This document shows positions 21,840 through 33,654 of a DNA stretch of 64,000 bases, piece by piece. The notes beneath the pieces were generated by a model. The model had not been told where the DNA came from. It did no database searches and saw nothing but the letters and a program-made list of their open reading frames with translations. The stretch is from the NCBI GenBank assembly GCA_946406115.1, contig OX291551.1, positions 14,384,001 to 14,448,000 of the forward strand. Direction: 5' to 3'. A program made the position numbers and the translations under genes. Numbering within the stretch: position 1 is the first letter of the stretch; the number at the start of each line of letters is the position of its first letter. The stretch is from Apoda limacodes. Lineage: Eukaryota > Arthropoda > Insecta > Lepidoptera > Limacodidae.

Positions 21840-22610
21840 GACAAGTCTGCGCGTTCACCGCTAAGAAAACCCCATTCACTGTAGTCCCACAATTCCAGAA
21901 CACTCTCCTCTCCATCTCCAAGAGCATTGGGATCCTTGGCGTTGACATCTCCAGCGATGTTCAGTTCCAAGATCATTTGCTAGACAAGGTAAAGCTGGCG
22001 TCCAAAAAACTTGGTGTACTCAACAGAGCGAAGCAGTACTTCACGTCGGGGCAAAGGTTGCTACTTTACAAGTCGCAAGTCCGGCCCCATATGGAGTACT
22101 GCTGCCATCTCTGGGCGGGTGCACCCGGATACCAGCTTGACCCTTTTGACTCGGTTCAACGACGGGCTGTGAGAATTGTCGACGATCCCAAACTCACTTG
22201 CGGTATCGAGCCCTTAAGTCTGAGGAGAGACTTTGCCTCCCTGTGTGTGTTCTACCGCTTGTACAATGGATTGTGTTCTGAGGAATTGTTCGAAATGATG
22301 CCCACGGCTACTTTCTACCATCGCACCGCTCGCCATCGACAGGGAATTCATTCTCACACTTTGGAACCAAAATGGTCGCGTACAGTGCGGTTTCAGAGAA
22401 ACTTCCTCCCGCGAACCCTTGGGTTGTGGAATGAGCTCCCTGCCAAGGTTTTCTCTAAGGACTACAGTATGGGGTTCTTCAAAAAAGAAGTTATTAGATT
22501 TCTGAAGAGTCGGCAACGCGCGAGTGATGCCCCTAGTGTTGCAAGCGTCCATAGGCTACGGTGACCGCTTACCATCAGGCGGACGGTAGGCTTGTTTGCC
22601 ACCTTAGTGG

Positions 22611-22642
<32 letters not shown>
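21840..22642 (+). pseudogene. Family A retrotransposon, 5'-truncated copy with poly-A tail
   Basis: Begins inside the reverse transcriptase at VCAFTAKKTPFTVVPQF and stays open through LASKKLGVLNRAKQY, YCCHLWAGAPGYQLDP, RRAVRIVDD and FQRNFLPRTLGLWNELPAKV to the stop after HRLR, near 22564. The 3' UTR and a 29-A tail (22614-22642) follow. The catalytic YADD and everything upstream are missing. The frame is unbroken and close to the copy at 28497-29896, so both insertions look young. This is a typical dead-on-arrival target-primed insertion. Confidence 0.85.
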
Positions 22643-22644
<2 letters not shown>

Positions 22645-22778
22645 GATTACTATTGATTGTCATCAGATCGATATGAAATTACTGTCGCGTCCTACAACCA
22701 TAAAATGATTTATAATTCTTGTCTTCTTGAATACCATTTGCAAAATTCGTATTGAAGGTATAGGTACGTTTGTTATCG

Positions 22779-23035
22779 AGATAGCGTCCAAAAAACTAGG
22801 TGTACTCAACAGAGCGAGACAGTACTTCACGTCGGGCAGAGGTTGCGCTGCTTTACAAGTCGCAAGTTCGGCCCCATATGGAGTACTGCTGCCGTCTCTG
22901 GGCGGGTGCACCCGGATACCGGTCGGCAACGCGCGAGTGATACCCCTGGTGTTACAAGCGTCCATAGGCCATGGTGACCGCTTACCATCATGCGGATCGT
23001 GTGCTTGTTTGCCACCTTAGTGGTATTAAAAAAAA
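22779..23035 (+). pseudogene. Family A fragment with internal deletion
   Basis: Starts at the codons for ASKKLGVLNRARQYFTSG, carries a small insertion (GGGCAGAGGTTGCGC), then jumps from CCCGGATACC directly to GGTCGGCAACGCGCGAG, skipping about 370 bp present at 22130-22510. The 3' UTR and a short A-run (about 23027-23034) follow. It lies 140 bp after the poly-A tail of the previous copy, in the same orientation. Confidence 0.8.
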
Positions 23036-23059
23036 TAGTTGTAACTAGTTGAATAAGGA

Positions 23060-23240
23060 GTCTATGCCCGTGGAGCGTGTAGTCGTGCCTCAGTTAAAGG
23101 AGCATGTGGCCTAGTTCCATTCGTTTATGAAAACGATATGCCAAGGTAAGCTTCGAGCGTGGCCAGTCACTGGATGGGCGACCGTATAGTGGCACATTTT
23201 AATTAGGTCTCCCTTGCTGCAGAGGACACATTAAACGGTC
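23060..23240 (+). other. 5S rRNA-derived sequence (SINE head or 5S pseudogene)
   Basis: 23134-23184 aligns with the internal promoter region of 5S rRNA: CGATATGCCAAGGTAAGC, then GCGTGGCCAGTCACTGGATG and GGCGACCG, in place of the 5S A-box, intermediate element and 'GGATGGGTGACCG' C-box. About three bases are missing between the boxes. The 5' third and the closing stem of 5S are not recognisable, so this is not an intact 5S gene. The tail from about 23190 is unrelated, which fits a 5S-headed SINE. The similarity is judged by eye. Confidence 0.4.
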
Positions 23241-23955
23241 CTGACTTTTGTAATGCAGCATGACAGCGAAGGCTTTATGAGATTCTTAAACACTACTAAT
23301 CCAAACTGGGTCATCTTATCTTGTAGTGGCCTGTGGCCTGCAGTTTGGACGTACAACAGCTGTGGAAAGATCGGAACTAAACTAAAAGTTAACAAGCGTA
23401 AGCGGTTGTTTATTGCAGTGTTGTTAAGTAGTAATGATAATAAAGCCATCATAATAAACTCATTGAAAAGAAAATAAAGAAATTTACACCTACTTCATCC
23501 CACTCGTATTTAATTATGTAATCAGTAATTAAACAGTAATTTCTGATAGAAGTGCAGTCATAAAGTTACTTGGTCAGTTATGGAACATACAGACATTCTA
23601 GGTTATAATTGAGGTATACGCCCTAAACACCTTTTTTAAGCCAATATTATTTTAAAAATACTAATTAGATCCACTAAAACATTGATAATTTTTAATCTTT
23701 ATTATATATCCTAAACAGTCTCATGGATAACAGACTATCCTTATTGTGTCATTGTACACAGCAAAGTATTGACTTTTAAGGATTCTGTATAAAATCTTGG
23801 TTGCCCTAATCCACAAGTTACAAGTCGCTCAGCGGCCTGTGATGCTAAGCTCAGAGTTTCTTTGAAGTTAAAAGTTTGACATAGCCCACATAATAAACAA
23901 GCTGTAGTGGCAGTGGGCAGGTCATATTTGTCGCAGAACCCATAACCGTTGGGGC
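23241..23955. other. No recognisable feature
   Basis: AT-rich; open frames of 73 and 74 codons on opposite strands at 23231-23477 show no domain. Confidence 0.35.
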
Positions 23956-23959
23956 ACAC

Positions 23960-24065
23960 GTTTTGGAAAGTGGAGACAACGGATTGGCAGCGTCGGTCGC
24001 CCTCTAGCCAGGTGGACCACGATGGCCTGAAAAAGGTAGCCGGAAGTAGCTGGATTGGAAGAACA
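23960..24065 (+). pseudogene. RTE retrotransposon C-terminal scrap
   Basis: One frame reads RRSPSSQVDHDGLKKVAGSS, close to the 'RRPPTRWTDDL.KVAGS.W' end of RTE-clade polyproteins, followed by an ACAACAAC-rich stretch as in RTE 3' ends. About 35 codons only. Confidence 0.5.
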
Positions 24066-24589
24066 AAAACAACAACAAAGAAATAGGATACCTAATTTTT
24101 ATTCCGATTAAGAGCTCCCACGGAAATAGATTATTGGAAATGATACTGATAGGAATTATTACTTCACGTTTCAACTGAGCGATGAGTCGACCTGTTTTTT
24201 AGCACAAGGAGGGATAGCTATATAGATAGGGTGGACTAAAATATAGGTTACTTTTTATACCTGTAGAAAGTTTCAACGTCAATGGATTTTTAGAAAGATA
24301 TAGATAGATCATTCACATTGCAGCCTTATAGATTGATAAGAATAAAATGATTTTAGTCCCGATCAAGTTGTACATTATTATTTTAAGTAAGTAGTAACGG
24401 CGTAACTAGGTGATGGAATGAGTTTTGCGGTAATCAATTTTTAAGCGGGAAAACTGTGGTAGTATTATTAGATATTTTGTGCAGCAGGCACTATTTCTTA
24501 TCATTGTAATTATACGCAGTAACAGAGCCAGCAGGAATTTTACAGCGATTACCAAATCCGAGCGCGTGAAACCATGGGTAAATCCAACA

Positions 24590-24836
24590 ATAAATGCGGA
24601 AGTTTGTGAATAAGTATGTTTGTTGCTCTTTTACGGTACGACTGTGGTGATTTGATTAAAATTTGGAATGGATTTGGATGTAAATTTACATCCTGAATCC
24701 AAATGTCACAGTTCACAGGATTTTAATTCCTGTAGCTACAACTATAACTTACTATAGCAAACTTCCGTAAAGTTGCCGTAGGAATCCTACGCCGTTAATC
24801 AAATTTGGTGCGGGCAAAGCCGCAGGCAAAAGCTAG
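24590..24836 (+). mobile_element. Helitron-like repeat, 3' end intact
   Basis: Has AATAAATGCGGAAGTTTGTG at the left, a long decayed middle, then GTTGCCGTAGGAATCCTACG, a perfect stem TGCGG/CCGCA and GGCAAAAGCTAG-T. The 5' TC end is lost. Confidence 0.65.
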
Positions 24837-24839
24837 TTT

Positions 24840-27405
24840 GATTATAAAAATAATTTGTATTTATGCTAAAAGAAACCGGGCGAATATGTGTCGTTCCACA
24901 ATAGTACACATGTATGGCTGGCCAGCGTCAACCCTGCAAGCCAATCACGGCCATTTTTATAACATTTCTCCACTATTTTATTGAATCGTACTTTTTTGTT
25001 TGCATAGATGAACAATCATGAATTAAATTAATACTTACGACCTTGGAAAGTAAAAAACTGTGGAAAAATAAAATGAGGTGTAATTAGTTTCAATAACCAT
25101 TTTTTCTATTTATATATTATTTATTATAATATAATACATTTTTTGACTGTAACACGTCCATATACAGGATATAATATTCCTACTGTATCAGGACCCGCCC
25201 ACTCCACGATAAGTCTATTGTTATCACTAAATTAATTAATTAAACGTTAGGTAGGTGATAAGAGAGTTGTGATTGATAGCTTCATTGCTTTTTATTTTAT
25301 TACAAACTGAATAGCGGGTCCCATAAGACACCTGTATGTAAAAATAAACATCGATAAACAGTAGCGGAATTATAAGACTGTTCATACTTGACGTACAAGT
25401 GGTACGAAATTAAAAGAGGCGGGGCCCTTATTCTCGCCGTTTGGCTACAGAATGCTGGAAACCGGCAAGGTGCATGTCCGGGTTCGCAGCTTCTTTTACT
25501 TCTTCTTATATCTGATGCTGCCAATACCGGCTTTGAGCGGGTCAAAGTAGACCAGCCTCAACTATCCACATGTTCTGGTCAGGCCATCCTATGCTACTAG
25601 TTCGTAGTCACCATTGAAGAATCTTTCCTTTCCATGGGCTATGCGTTCCACGATCTACGTTGCCTATGCAGTAAACTATTGTCACTTCAGTGTGCCTAGT
25701 GTGCAGTGTGAGTGTGTACCTAATCTATTATCGAGTTCGCGGCAACGAAACAAATGTATGATAATGAAGGACCACCTCTAGCGGAAAAATTTTGAGACAG
25801 TTTTTCTCATAGAACCTTTTAATAAATATACGTGAGCGTGATGATAGTAGAGTTACTATCTATACCACACTAGGCACACAGTTTGCTATTTATTTATATT
25901 CAAGCTGCGCAGTATGGTTCTTTGGCGAATTTCTTCATTACGGATTTTACAGCGCAAAGAAATACGTACTAGCATAGATCTCTCCGTAGCTAGTGCGTGA
26001 CTACATCTATTCAAGAGATTCTTACTATTACTTAAAAGATATGGATATCATGATCTAAATAACTTGTGCATAGATTCTTTTCAATAGTTTTTGTTTTCCT
26101 ATAGACAGAACATTTATGACTAGAAGGTAATTCGCAAAACCTATATATAGTTCGCTCATGTCTGTCGCTAACACATATTTTATGAATAAAAATCTTTTGT
26201 CTCAAAAAAAGAGCCCTTTTAGGGTTTGAGAATCAGATAGACATTTAAACAAAGCAACACAGAGACAGATAGGGCGTCTGTCAAGAACCCTAAAAATCTG
26301 GCTTTGCTATGTTTTAGGCTACAGCTACCAGTTTGTAGTTTCATAAATTTCCGTATGTACCCCCTGGTCTGATTTCAGGATTTTCTTCGCCAATCGATAG
26401 CGGCGAATTCTATCTGCATATGTGAATGCGGACGTTCTCTCACAAATAACCCGTGTGCAATTCCAGCCCATGTCTTCAAAATCCGTCGTTGACTTTTTTT
26501 CGTTTCTGTAATGAATGATATTTATCAATAATTTAGTGGTTATTTATACACCATCAAGGATAGGGGCATGTCTGCTCTATCGTTTGGAATTAGTTTGGGG
26601 TCGATCTGACCCATAGTTTCAGAGTTATAAGCCGCTTTAGCGAAATAAGAAATCTCGATGGACCGATTTAGACCCCTTTTTGCAAGCGGGAGGCTCGTTT
26701 CGAACGTTTATGTACGGTACGATTCTCGGGTACCTATGTCATTTTGGCAAGGCGGAAGAACCTGGTTTGAAAATATTAATAACTCGAATATTATAAATGA
26801 TACCTATTGAAAATTTGCTAATAACAGCCTTTGGTCTTATATTGAGTAATGTTTTAATGAAATTTTAGCTTTCTAATTTGTACTATAAGAAAACAAATCA
26901 AAAATTGGCATACAGTAATGGTGTCATTTTTTCTATCGAGAAAATTTAATTGCATTATGTTTTTGCGAATATCGGATATTCTTGGAATTTTATTATAATA
27001 CTACCTATATATATTTTTTATTATTTATTTGGACTTGATTTACTTACTGAATTTGAATTGTGCTACGGTTAATTTACCTTTATACTCCCTCTTAAAGTTA
27101 TCACATATCATATCACATCACCTTACTGTATTTCTTTCAGTTTTCGAGATCTAAGACGCCCAAAAGTACATAAGATGCACGCGTCGCAACTTTTTGTAAA
27201 ATACTTCCGTCTGCAATTTAACGACACGTTTCATAAAATTCAAGTGCGTCAAAAAAAACACGGTTGATATTATGCACGTGTTCCTAAATTCGAACCAGAA
27301 TACTGGCCAGTACGGTGTAATGTCATTATCTAACGTTATACTGCTGTTACTGTTCCGAAATATGACGTCACGCCGTACTGGCCGGTATGCTGGTCGAATT
27401 TAGAA
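24840..27405. other. Unassigned DNA
   Basis: No gene or repeat family recognised except a scrap of the GGGTTCC family at 26210-26290 (TTTTAGGGTTTG ... AAGAACCCTAAAAA). A GC-richer patch at 25400-25600 stays open for about 70 codons on both strands without a motif. Confidence 0.4.
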
Positions 27406-27409
27406 GCTC

Positions 27410-27596
27410 GTGCTATAAATGCGAAAGTATGTTTGTTTATTTGTCCTTGCATCGTAACGAAGCATCCATTTAAACTGGTGTAGAGATAGTTGAAAAGACG
27501 GAGGACATAGATAAGGAATTTTCTATTTTGGGAAATTCGATTGTTTGGAAAGGATAATCTAAATAAGCGCGGATGGAGCCGCGGGCAAAAGCTTGT
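27410..27596 (+). mobile_element. Helitron-like repeat, short
   Basis: Starts CTATAAATGCGAAAGTATGT, ends with the stem region GCGCGG ATGGA GCCGCGGGC followed by AAAAGCTTG, a CTAG end mutated to CTTG. No coding capacity. Confidence 0.55.
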
Positions 27597-27954
27597 CCTA
27601 ATATACAAGGCACCTTTGAATAAAATTCTTGCCAATTTTTTTTTTATCATTAGTAAAAATATTAAAATCTTTTGTGTTGCCGAATTCAGATAAAATAAAT
27701 TACACGTTTTTACTTCGGGAATGTTATAATAGTCTAATGTAGCTGGCTGGTTTCGTCGGTATTTTGCCTTAGATAACCTTATCTATTTTAAACAAAAAAA
27801 ACCGGTCAAGCTAGTCGGAAGTGGAGATTTCCTGCATAAATAATTCAACTATTAAAAAAAAAAGTTTATGCAAATGTCATCCAAATTGATATGCCTAGTT
27901 TCTTTTTTAATTAATAGACCCTATGGTTTTTTTAGACCCTGACTTAATACATAG

Positions 27955-28210
27955 TCGGTGGTGGCTAAGTGGTTTTTGTGTCTGTTTCGAGTTCTAAGGG
28001 GTTAATATTCGAGCGCGTCGTGTATTAGTGAGGTTTTTTCTTAATGTCTCAAGTAGGTACTTACATTACTTGTTCACACCACTGGCTTTTCGAAAAATAA
28101 TACATCAAAAATATTTGTGAAGACTACAATCCACACTGGACCCACGAAATTGACTATGGTCCAAATCTTCTGTTACTATTCTGTGGTCCAAATCGTCCTT
28201 ACTATTTGGC
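27955..28210 (+). mobile_element. tRNA-related SINE, decayed
   Basis: The head has a pol III A-box-like TGGCTAAGTGG (27962-27972) and a B-box-like GGTTAATATTCGAG (27999-28012). The body ends with 'CTACAATCCACACTGG' and 'GACTATGGTCCAAA', blocks of a SINE that is very common in Lepidoptera. The expected (ATG)n tail is absent. Confidence 0.6.
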
Positions 28211-28286
28211 CATCCAATCCTAAACCAAGCAAAGCTTGTACTATGAATACAAATACATATACGTAATACTTTTTTTGTAAATTATC

Positions 28287-28330
28287 AAAATCAAATCAAA
28301 TCAAGACAAACACCAATTATGTTTATTACG
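28287..28330 (-). mobile_element. Non-LTR 3' tail, (TTTGA)n type
   Basis: ATCAAAATCAAATCAAATCA on the plus strand is the reverse of a (TTTGA)n tail, like that at 16038. Only the last few dozen bases remain. Confidence 0.4.
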
Positions 28331-28496
28331 AATGTTTGTCCTGTACCGAAAACGAACCCAGTGTCAGTTATACCCGAAGCAGTTAAAAAAAGACTGTAAG
28401 CAAATTATCAGCTTATTGTTGTGGTTAGAACATTGTCCAATCAATATAAAATTGTAATTTAAAACTTAACAAAATCTAGATTTAACTGTTTTAATA

Positions 28497-29896
28497 TTTT
28501 TTTTTTTTATACCACTAAGGTGGCAAACAAGCTTACGGCCCGCCTGATGGTAAGCGGTCACCGTAGCCTATGGACGCTTGCAACACCAGGGGTATCACTT
28601 GCGCGTTGCCGACCCTTCAGAAATCTAATAACTTCTTTCTTGAAGAACTCCATACTGTAGTCCTTGCAGAAAACCTTGGCAGGGAGCTCATTCCACAATT
28701 TAAGCGTTCGCGGGAGGAAGTTTCTCTGAAACCGCACTGTACGCGACCATTTAGGTTCTAAAGTGTGAGAATGAATTCCCTGCCGATGGCGAGCGGTGCG
28801 ATGGTAGAAAGTAGCCGTGGGCATCATTTCGAACAATTCCTCAGAACACAACCCATTGTACAAGCGGTAGAACACACACAGTGAGGCAAAGTCTCTCCTC
28901 AGACTTAAGGGCTCGATACCGCAAGTGAGTTTGGGATCGTCGACAATTCTCACAGCCCGTCGTTGAACCGAGTCAAAAGGGTCAAGCTGGTATCCGGGTG
29001 CACCTGCCCAGAGATGGCAGCAGTACTCCATATGGGGCCGAACTTGCGACTTGTAAAGTAACAACCTTTGCCCCGACGTGAAGTACTGCTTCGCTCTGTT
29101 GAGTACACCAAGTTTTTTGGACGCCAGCTTTACCTTATCTTGTAAATGATCTCGGAACTGAACATCGCTGGAGATGTCGACACCAAGGATCCCAATGCTC
29201 TTGGAGATGGAGAGGGGAGTGTTCTGGAATTGTGGGACCACAGTGAATGGAGTTTTCTTAGCGGTGAACGCGCACACTTGTGTCTTTGTAGGGTTGAATC
29301 GGACCAAGTTTACCCGTCCCCAGTCAGAGACCTGAGACAGTGTGGTCTCGATTTGAGACACAAGTTCTCCGCGGTTTTCCTCCACAACGGAACGAGGGAT
29401 GTTTGCACGACCCGTGTAAAAAGCGTCTCCAGTACTGTCATCTGCATAGCAATGTATGTTGTTGATGTCCAACATGTCATTGATATGCAGTAGAAACAGC
29501 GTAGGAGACAGCACAGAGCCTTGCGGGACACCAGCATTAATGTCCATGCTATCAGAGCAACTACCGTCAACTACAGTTCGTATGCGTCTGCCGGACAAAA
29601 AGCTAGCCACCCATTTGCACAAACCCTCGGGCACTCCGTAAGATGGCAACTTCGATAGAAGACCGCGGTGCCAGACCCGATCGAACGCCTTCGCTATGTC
29701 CAGGCTACATGCCAATGCCTCCCCCTGACTCTCAATGGCTAGTGCCCATCGGTGTGTGAGATACACTAGAAGGTCACCAGTCGAGCGACCGTGGCGAAAG
29801 CCATATTGACGGTCACTGACCAGATCGTGTACTTCTAGGTATCTTAGAAGCTGTGTGTTGATCACACGCTCCATCACCTTAGAGAGGAGAGAGGTA
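28497..29896 (-). CDS. Family A reverse transcriptase, 5'-truncated but unbroken
   Basis: The longest coding frame of the window, about 450 codons on the minus strand, ending at the stop after HRLR (28558). In order: SLLSKVMERVINTQLLRYL, DRQYGFRHGRSTGDLL, LDIAKAFDRVWHRGLL (first catalytic Asp), GVPQGSVLSPTLFLLHIND, INNIHCYADDSTGDAF (catalytic YADD), LVRFNPTKTQVCAF, ILGVDISSDVQFRDHL and the C-terminal WAGAPGYQLDP and QRRAVRIVDD blocks. It belongs to the CR1/Jockey/L2-like non-LTR group. The endonuclease and first finger motif are missing: homology stops at about 29896, and codons read beyond that are flanking DNA. The 3' UTR and a T-run (poly-A tail, 28497-28509) complete the insertion. Without its own promoter or ATG in place it is probably not expressed. 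Confidence 0.9.
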
Positions 29897-29899
29897 AAA

Positions 29900-30400
29900 T
29901 GTTCCATAATGTTATTTATTATTTTTAAATGTAACAAATAACTCAATGTTATTAAATTTTAATATCGAATCGAACAGGAAGTCCTTATTTAAAAGTAACT
30001 AGACCAGTTTGAAACAATAAAACAATTCAATTCGTAAATATAAAGTGATTCCGAGAGCGTTGAAACTATGACTCACAGACCAGAAACCAGCTCTTCGTCC
30101 ATATCACGAAGACTACGCATAGACAGCTTGTGTACGTCAGAGTACTTAATTTAGAAACAATGGGCAGACTTTCGACTGGAAACTGTCGGTAATATTTTGC
30201 GAACACATTTGCTACAAGGTGTAACCAATGTAATATATTCTTCTAATGACTATAAGTACGTATTCCAGATAAGTGAACATTTGAATGAAAAAAAAAAACC
30301 ATAGCTTATCCATTGGTGGCTTGGAGTGTAGGAGTTATTTTCGGTTTCATTACCTGTATTAGTTCCATATCTTCAGCTTAACCTATAGACTAGGTTTTAT
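29900..30400. other. No recognisable feature
   Basis: Unassigned AT-rich DNA between the family A insertion and the MITE. Confidence 0.4.
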
Positions 30401-30405
30401 ATTAG

Positions 30406-30842
30406 TAGACTGGGAGACAGTGATACAAAATATTGGGTCATTTGTACCAGTATGGCGATTCTTCAGGGGCGGTGTTCGTGAATGGCTACTAGACGATGAT
30501 TAGCTGTTCAAAAATGAGCTTGGTACAAATGGTTTAATTTTTTTTTTTTAAATTAATGTGTTCGAGCCGGTATGGCGGGCTATAAGTCACACCGGAGAAG
30601 TATGGCATTACGCTACCGCCTACTTTTTTTATGGACTATCGGAAAATACAAGGATTTTTGTGGAACAAATCGTTTGATACTCGTAATTTATCTGACTTGT
30701 CGACTAACGCCCACGCGATTGGGCCGCCGGTACCAGCGCTATGACCATCATTTTTCTTTTCGTCATTACGTAGTTAGACCCCTGAAGAACCGCCATACTG
30801 GTACAAATGACCCAATATTTTGTGTCACTGTCTCCCGGTCTA
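30406..30842. mobile_element. 437-bp MITE with 64-bp terminal inverted repeats
   Basis: The arms 30406-30469 and 30779-30842 match as reverse complements at 61 of 64 positions. They start TAGAC(T/C)GGGAGACAGTGA and contain TTGGGTCATTTGTACCAG. If the element is taken as GAC...GTC, TA flanks both sides. An open frame of 93 codons across the right half is not a gene. No second copy is in the window. Confidence 0.85.
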
Positions 30843-30993
30843 TAGGTAATTAGCTACGTAATTGATGACTGCTATATGTAAATCGCCCTGTGGTTCGGAT
30901 TCCGCAAGACTTTCTAGTCTACTGGGGGGTTGACCACTGCTAAGACATTTTTTAGTTTATTTTGTTAAAAGCTAATGATTATAACCGTAAATA

Positions 30994-32368
30994 GGGGTGC
31001 GTTCGTTTTGGGATTAAGAGCCACCCTAACCGATTAATTGTGCAGTCCACAATATATATCAGTTCCATTTTTTTGTGGCAAAAGTGCACGGAGAAAAATA
31101 GCAAATTCGATTCATGCAAAAATGACATTTAGATGTTAATTTGCATCGGTATCGTAATAAATTATAGGTTTCACAGCGGATTTTTCAGTAAAAGTAATAG
31201 TTTATCATAACGCTGGCCTTGTTCCTGTATATTATCTAGTTTGTCATAAAGAGTTTTGATGTCTTTGAAGGTTAAATAATTATACCTTGTCACGTTAAAT
31301 TATCGGTTTGAAGTCGTTATCCCACATTACTTCAATGAAGGCTAGAAACAATAAACAGGGTCTTCTACGGATGTAATTTTGTAATAAACCATGAATATCG
31401 TATTAATTTAACTAGATAATGTAATTACAAAGTATCATGATGTGATATTAACAAGAAGCTTCCTTAAAATATATGGTGCCGCGTCGTCTTGTACGTTCTT
31501 AAGAATTATACGGTAGACACCCCTTTGCGATGAAGCTAATTTTTAATCTATACCCTAATTTTCGGCAACTTACTATGTAACCGGCGGGCTCAGCGTTTAA
31601 ATATGCTATGTATAACACCACAGGTCCTGCGATCGATTCCCACATGAACCATGAAAAAAAACTGGAAGTTTTTAATCTATAAAACTAATGGTGCTCCATA
31701 CAAATCATTGTTAGAGCACTACACCATTACCATACAAATATCTCATATGTATAGTATGGTATGGTAATGACAATGGTTATGGTTATGGTAATGACAATGA
31801 CAGTAGTGATCGTAATAACAATGGTAATGGTAAAATGGCAATAACGATGGTGATCGTAATGACAATAGTAATGGCAATGTCGATGGTGATCGAAATGACA
31901 ATGGTAATGGTAATTATCACTATCATTTCCTGATAAAAGAACAGTACATGTTCGCATTAACAACAGGACTTCTTGTTATTTTTTAGGTCTGCCTCTATTA
32001 TAAAAACACTTTTTCCTGATAATTCTTCAGTTTATGCATGACACCTTACATGCAATACTTTAGCGGTATCCGTACAGTACTTAAGTATCATTATTTACTT
32101 TACATGACTTTTTATCAGTTTCGTGTTAATTATAAAGGTTTGAACGCCTAGTAGTAATTTATGAGGTAAACTAGATTAAAGTTTAGAATTCCTTATAAAA
32201 CTAGGGGTACATTTTTCTCCGTGTGACAAAAATAACAAAAATATCGTAAACGAACGCATGACAGTTACAGATGATACTAAAATTTTGATATTTTTGACAC
32301 CAATGCAAAACGAACGAATGACAGACGACAGAGTAAACGAAAATAATGATTCTGCATCCCAAAAAGAA
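30994..32368. mobile_element. Probable 1.4-kb element with imperfect inverted ends
   Basis: The left end GGTGCGTTCGTTTTGGGATT and the right end (reverse complement) GGCGCGTTCTTTTTGGGATG mirror each other. A second inner pair, GTGCACGGAGAAAAATAG at 31086 and (reverse complement) CACACGGAGAAAAATGTA near 32210, is placed symmetrically enough to support one unit. The interior has no recognisable gene and holds a minisatellite. The class is unknown. Confidence 0.5.
31752..31925. repeat. Degenerate ATGGTA/AATGAC minisatellite
   Basis: About 170 bp of imperfect hexamers such as ATGGTA, ATGACA and ATGGTT with an interspersed GTGATCGTAATGAC unit repeated about three times. It gives a low-complexity His/Tyr/Ile/Thr frame on the minus strand that is an artefact. 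Confidence 0.8.
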
Positions 32369-32369
32369 C

Positions 32370-33650
32370 GCGCCCTAAGTGAGACAAGCGAGCGCGGCGG
32401 TTACATCTTTCTTTGATTGGGAATTCTTAATAGGCACAAAGGAAACCCCTGCACTAGAAGGCATTAAAAAATTATACTACACAAAAATCATTGTGTAGGT
32501 ACCTAGTGCATAAGTATAAAGTCGTGCATCTTTCTCCCATACTAACTAACGAATGATCGGATTTGATGGGATTGTAGGCAACTAAGTAAATTGGTTTTTC
32601 AAATTCGAAAAATAAAACTTATTTTTTACTTTTCAGTTCAATTTTTAGTTTTTTAGGCAGTCGTGTTTTTTATTTTTTTAATTATTTTTAAGTTACAGTA
32701 TCGCGAATATATATTTCAAACACACTGACAGAAACAGAAAATAGACTTTACTAATTGATATGTAGACAAATAAAATCAATGAAATGCTATGCTGATCGTT
32801 TCTTTATATTTGTGCAATCAAACATGTCAATGTCGTGTGTCTTCCGCAACAGTGCCCCCGATGGGTGGGAACTGTTGTAGTTTACAATGAGGTCTGCTCG
32901 GTATCTACAAATCGTTTATAACATTCAATCAATCACGCATTATTTTAGCCTAACTTGTGTTTGTGTACCAAAATGGTCGATGCTCTAAACTCTAACAGTT
33001 AGGGCCTGTGCATACTAGGCATTTTGTTTGCGGAAGACTGAAATTTTTGTACGAAAATTAAAGTAACGGACCAATAGTAAAGCGTACTTGTGTGCGTTGT
33101 GCCATACAGCTAAGAGTAATCTATTTTAAGTTACAAAAAAGTAGTCAGAGGACAGTCCCTCGTCTGCGCAGGCCTTAAATGTAGGTAAATTTGTCATCAC
33201 AAAAGAAATATTTTATTTGATATAACTACAAATGAATTATTTTCGTGTTTTTGTCTTAGACACTTGTGCTGGAGACCTTGCTCCTTCCCTTATAAATCTA
33301 GGTCAAAGAGAAGTAACTTATAGGTTTTGACGTCATATGGCTTTGACAGTTGCTTAGAAAAACAGTGTTGACAAACGGACCAACAAGTGCTTCTATAAGG
33401 ATTTCTTTCGATGTACAAAATGGAAAAAAAAACGAGTGAATTTCGTGAACTACAATTGCAAAAAGGTAAAATAAAAATAGTTGTTCTCCCTCATACAACA
33501 AAAGTGATTTTTTTTAAATATTTTCTTAAGAACTCTGCCTTTCTAAAGAATTTAAAAAATAATTAAAAAAGGCTTTTTAAAGGAGAAATAAACATATAAA
33601 ATTTGACACAAGGAAAAATAGTAATATAAAAAACTCGCCAAATGCGTGGC
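32370..33650. other. No recognisable feature
   Basis: AT-rich DNA with a GC-richer patch at 32835-32900. No gene or repeat family assigned. Confidence 0.4.
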
Positions 33651-33654
33651 GTAC

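Noticed and set aside
30572..30853. 93-codon plus-strand frame
   Set aside because: It runs through the inner part and right terminal repeat of the MITE at 30406-30842.
31578..31660. tRNA-like sequence with GATCGATTCCC as a B-box
   Set aside because: No A-box at the right distance and no cloverleaf could be drawn.
31727..31963. His/Tyr-rich minus-strand frame
   Set aside because: It is the translation of the ATGGTA minisatellite.
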